Positions 16,488 through 18,132 of a DNA stretch of 18,132 nucleotides are shown piece after piece. Positions within the stretch are counted from its first letter, which is position 1, and the number at the start of each line of letters is the position of its first letter. The translations under genes were made by a program, and so were the position numbers. The notes beneath the pieces are model-generated. The model made no database searches and was not told the DNA's origin. It was given only the letters and a program-made list of their open reading frames with translations. Origin of the DNA: Legionella genomosp. 1 (GTDB lineage: Bacteria; Pseudomonadota; Gammaproteobacteria; Legionellales; Legionellaceae); the NCBI GenBank assembly GCA_945865355.1, contig CAMBDN010000019.1, positions 1 through 18,132 of the forward strand, read 5' to 3'.

Positions 16488-17300
16488 ATGCACGTAGAAA
16501 AACTATACAACAAAGTGGCACAGACCTATAATCAAGACGTCAGTGGCAAAGTTCTAGATACAGCGAAGCAAAGCGCTGTTCAGTTGGCTCTTCAACAAAA
16601 TCGCACATTTAACTCAATCCTTGCTTTAGGGATGGGTGATGGTACTGATTTAATTCATTACGTAGAACACTACCCTCTTGCTGAACTTCATGGGTTGGAT
16701 ATTTCCGAAAACATGCTAGAAAGAGCACGTCTTCTTCTAAATTGCAAAACCTATCATGGTGATATTAACCATGCTCATGAAATTATTAATAAAAAAGATT
16801 TTGATTTTATTATTGCACATTTCGTAACCGCCTATGTTCCTCTTGTGTCAGTTCTTACTGAATGTAAAAAATTAAGTGCGAAATCAGGCCTGATTTCAAT
16901 TGTGACGAATACAATGAGCTCATTTCCTACGGCTCAATCCATATTAACGGACCTTGAAGCCTCTCATAGCCTTTTCACCAAACCCATTGCACATCACATA
17001 AGAAAAACTCTAAAAACAGTGTATGTTCCCCATGATTTAGCCGATCTAGAAAAAACAATAGAAGTCAGCGGTTTCAAATTACTATCGTTAGAGGAGGAGA
17101 AAATTGAAATCCGTTTCGATAACGAAAAAGATATATTTGATTTCTTTATCAATGGTGGTTGGTTTGTCAGCGGAATTGCACATCCTTTTTTGTCATACAA
17201 ATTGATCTGCAGAATTTGTACCCAATTGATTCATAAATTTTTTCCAGTACCGTATAAAGATGAGATGACCATTGCTATTGCAATCGCTGAAAAAATATAG
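16488..17300 (+). CDS. Class I SAM-dependent methyltransferase
   Basis: The product is 270 residues from ATG 16488. This start is chosen because AGGGA lies 5-6 bases upstream; the in-frame ATG 16464 has no such site. The Rossmann core is visible. Motif I is ILALGMGDGTD (44-54), a variant of the usual LDLGCGxG in which the Cys is Met. An acidic end to strand 2 follows (HGLDISENMLERAR, Asp71), and then strand 4 with DFIIAHFVTAYV. The C-terminal part (about 150-260) is a helical lid that would recognise the acceptor. Small-molecule methylation is more likely than RNA or protein methylation from the fold type, but the acceptor is unknown. The gene looks more AT-rich than the pump genes, compatible with separate acquisition. 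It is divergent from the glycosyltransferase, and its own promoter would have to lie near the palindromic element. Confidence 0.8.
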   Translation: MHVEKLYNKVAQTYNQDVSGKVLDTAKQSAVQLALQQNRTFNSILALGMGDGTDLIHYVEHYPLAELHGLDISENMLERARLLLNCKTYHGDINHAHEIINKKDFDFIIAHFVTAYVPLVSVLTECKKLSAKSGLISIVTNTMSSFPTAQSILTDLEASHSLFTKPIAHHIRKTLKTVYVPHDLADLEKTIEVSGFKLLSLEEEKIEIRFDNEKDIFDFFINGGWFVSGIAHPFLSYKLICRICTQLIHKFFPVPYKDEMTIAIAIAEKI

Positions 17301-17369
17301 CGCTTGTTGACAATTCACTTTGGCAGGCACTCAAACCACGAACAACAACGGAGTGTGGCTATTTTGCTA

Positions 17370-17468
17370 ATGACAAGAAATGGTTTTAAGGCAATCATAC
17401 CGATTGAAGTATCTTTATTATTCTTGCTTGGTGGTTATATTGCTATAATAGTAGCCCAGCCTCTTTAA
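17370..17468 (+). CDS. Possible 32-residue membrane peptide
   Basis: ATG 17370 to TAA 17466-17468 encodes MTRNGFKAIIPIEVSLLFLL followed by GGYIAIIVAQPL. This is one hydrophobic span with a basic N-terminus. The frame is the same as that of the methyltransferase and stays open from its TAG (17298-17300), so readthrough would add 55 residues including the span. There is no good ribosome-binding site for the ATG; GGAG at 17350-17353 suits TTG 17364 better. The promoter candidate at 17441-17449 falls inside it, so the two readings compete. No homology is recognised. Confidence 0.2.
   Translation: MTRNGFKAIIPIEVSLLFLLGGYIAIIVAQPL
17441..17449 (+). promoter_or_regulatory. Extended -10 promoter for the NfeD/QmcA operon
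   Basis: TGCTATAAT matches the extended -10 consensus exactly (TG, one base, TATAAT at 17444-17449). The -35 region (TTCTTG at 17-base spacing) is poor, which extended -10 promoters tolerate. Transcription would begin near 17456 and give a leader of about 110 bases before the NfeD start. The assignment is from sequence match and position only. Confidence 0.4.
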
Positions 17469-17565
17469 TATTAAGGCTTGCAAACAGACTCGGCTCTGCT
17501 CACGAAATTTTGCGAACAGATTTCAACATTTTTTTTAAACTCACGATATGCTGCGGGAAACTATC

Positions 17566-17985
17566 ATGGCTATATACGTATATTGGTTTTTATTGGCTTT
17601 GATTCTAATTGGCCTAGAGATGGCGACAGGGACGTTTTATTTATTAATAGTAGCTATTGCGATGGCTATTGGTGGTGCTGCTGACCTGCTTGGTTTTGTG
17701 TTTCCGGCACAACTTGTCCTGGCAGCCTTGGCGGGTATCACGGGCATAATTTTATTGCTGCGCTGGAGAAGCGGTCATGTCTCTGATAACGCCAAGCAAA
17801 GCTTGGATATCGGCCAGCCGGTCAAGGTATTAACCTGGCACGATGATGGAACAGCACGTGTTTTCTATCGCGGGGCAGAGTGGGATGCCAAGCTAGAAAA
17901 CAAAGAAGATGGGCATGAAGGTATTTTTTATATCAAAGATATACGCGGTTCTGTTCTTATTTTGACAAATCGAAAAACGGTTTGA
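17566..17985 (+). CDS. NfeD-like membrane protein (short, OB-fold form)
   Basis: The 139-residue product has about three hydrophobic spans (roughly 4-20, 24-46 and 49-66) and then a small OB-fold domain (about 78-139, with IGQPVKVLTWHDDGTARVFY and GAEWDAKLE). This is the short NfeD class that lacks the protease domain. Such proteins are partners of SPFH/stomatin proteins in membrane organisation, as with E. coli YbbJ and QmcA. The start at 17566 is chosen over the upstream in-frame ATG 17548 because GGGAAA lies 6 bases before it. The SPFH gene begins 27 bases downstream on the same strand, which supports the pairing. The exact cellular role of the pair is not established. Confidence 0.9.
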   Translation: MAIYVYWFLLALILIGLEMATGTFYLLIVAIAMAIGGAADLLGFVFPAQLVLAALAGITGIILLLRWRSGHVSDNAKQSLDIGQPVKVLTWHDDGTARVFYRGAEWDAKLENKEDGHEGIFYIKDIRGSVLILTNRKTV

Positions 17986-18012
17986 CCTATTGATTAACGG
18001 TGAGGATGTATT

Positions 18013-18132
18013 ATGGAAATTGCTCTGTTTATTTTGATCGTAGCTGTTATTTTTATCATCATGGCACTCAAGGTTGTGCCGCAACAAAATTCTTGGGTAA
18101 TTGAACGACTGGGTAAGTTTCATGCGGCGTTG
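18013..18132 (+). CDS. qmcA: SPFH/stomatin-family protein, QmcA type (5' end only)
   Basis: The first 40 residues are in the window. An N-terminal membrane anchor (MEIALFILIVAVIFIIMALK) is followed by VVPQQNSWVIERLGKFHAAL, the entry to the SPFH domain as in QmcA and slipins (the pattern V-x-P-Q then V-x-E-R-x-G). GAGG lies 7-8 bases before ATG 18013. SPFH proteins form large oligomeric assemblies in the inner membrane. Pairing with the upstream NfeD gene is the standard arrangement. The rest of the gene lies beyond the window edge, so integrity cannot be judged. Confidence 0.85.
   Translation, partial: MEIALFILIVAVIFIIMALKVVPQQNSWVIERLGKFHAAL

Noticed and set aside
16233..16493. Open frames on both strands across the palindromic element (86 and 67 codons)
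   Set aside because: They mirror each other through the inverted repeat and have no ribosome-binding site or recognisable protein; explained by the symmetry of the element.
1..18132. CRISPR arrays, tRNA or rRNA genes, transposases, integrase attachment sites
   Set aside because: No regularly spaced direct repeats, no cloverleaf-like sequence and no transposase or integrase frame were seen on reading; a covariance-model scan would be needed to exclude small RNAs.

Overview
The window is chromosomal DNA from a Gram-negative gammaproteobacterium. The signs are outer-membrane and lipoprotein signals, a tripartite RND pump with an outer-membrane factor, and the NfeD/QmcA pair. Moderate GC, short intergenic gaps and the style of the surface proteins fit a Legionella-like or other Legionellales genome. 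That placement is an inference from sequence alone.

Left part (1-4579). After the 3' end of an unidentified + strand gene, five genes lie on the - strand. In transcription order they are a 58-aa single-span membrane protein, an outer-membrane beta-barrel, a large secreted protein, a stand-alone thioesterase and a pirin. The beta-barrel gene is cut by one in-frame TAA. The secreted-protein gene is split by a one-base frame change at a TTTGGGC heptamer, and it also holds a G9 homopolymer. This block therefore looks either decaying or switchable.

Centre (4690-13587). A divergent four-gene operon encodes a periplasmic adaptor, two different RND permeases and a TolC-type lipoprotein. The genes are joined by three 4-base ATGA overlaps. 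Order and sizes match MdtABC plus an outer-membrane factor, best compared with Pseudomonas MuxABC-OpmB. No regulator gene lies next to it.

Right part (13678-17300). A convergent - strand pair overlaps by 4 bases: a GT1/GT28-like glycosyltransferase (RhlB-like in its N-terminal half) followed by a beta-lactamase-fold serine hydrolase. Divergent from it is a class I methyltransferase. The 366-base gap between them holds a long near-perfect palindrome (16306-16394) of the mobile REP/MITE type and a short dyad. The glycosyltransferase, hydrolase/acyltransferase and methyltransferase could modify a lipid or secondary metabolite, and the pump next door could export it. This is a hypothesis from proximity only.

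End (17301-18132). A possible extended -10 promoter precedes an NfeD-family membrane protein and the first 40 codons of a QmcA/stomatin-type SPFH protein. No tRNA, rRNA, CRISPR array or transposase gene was found.
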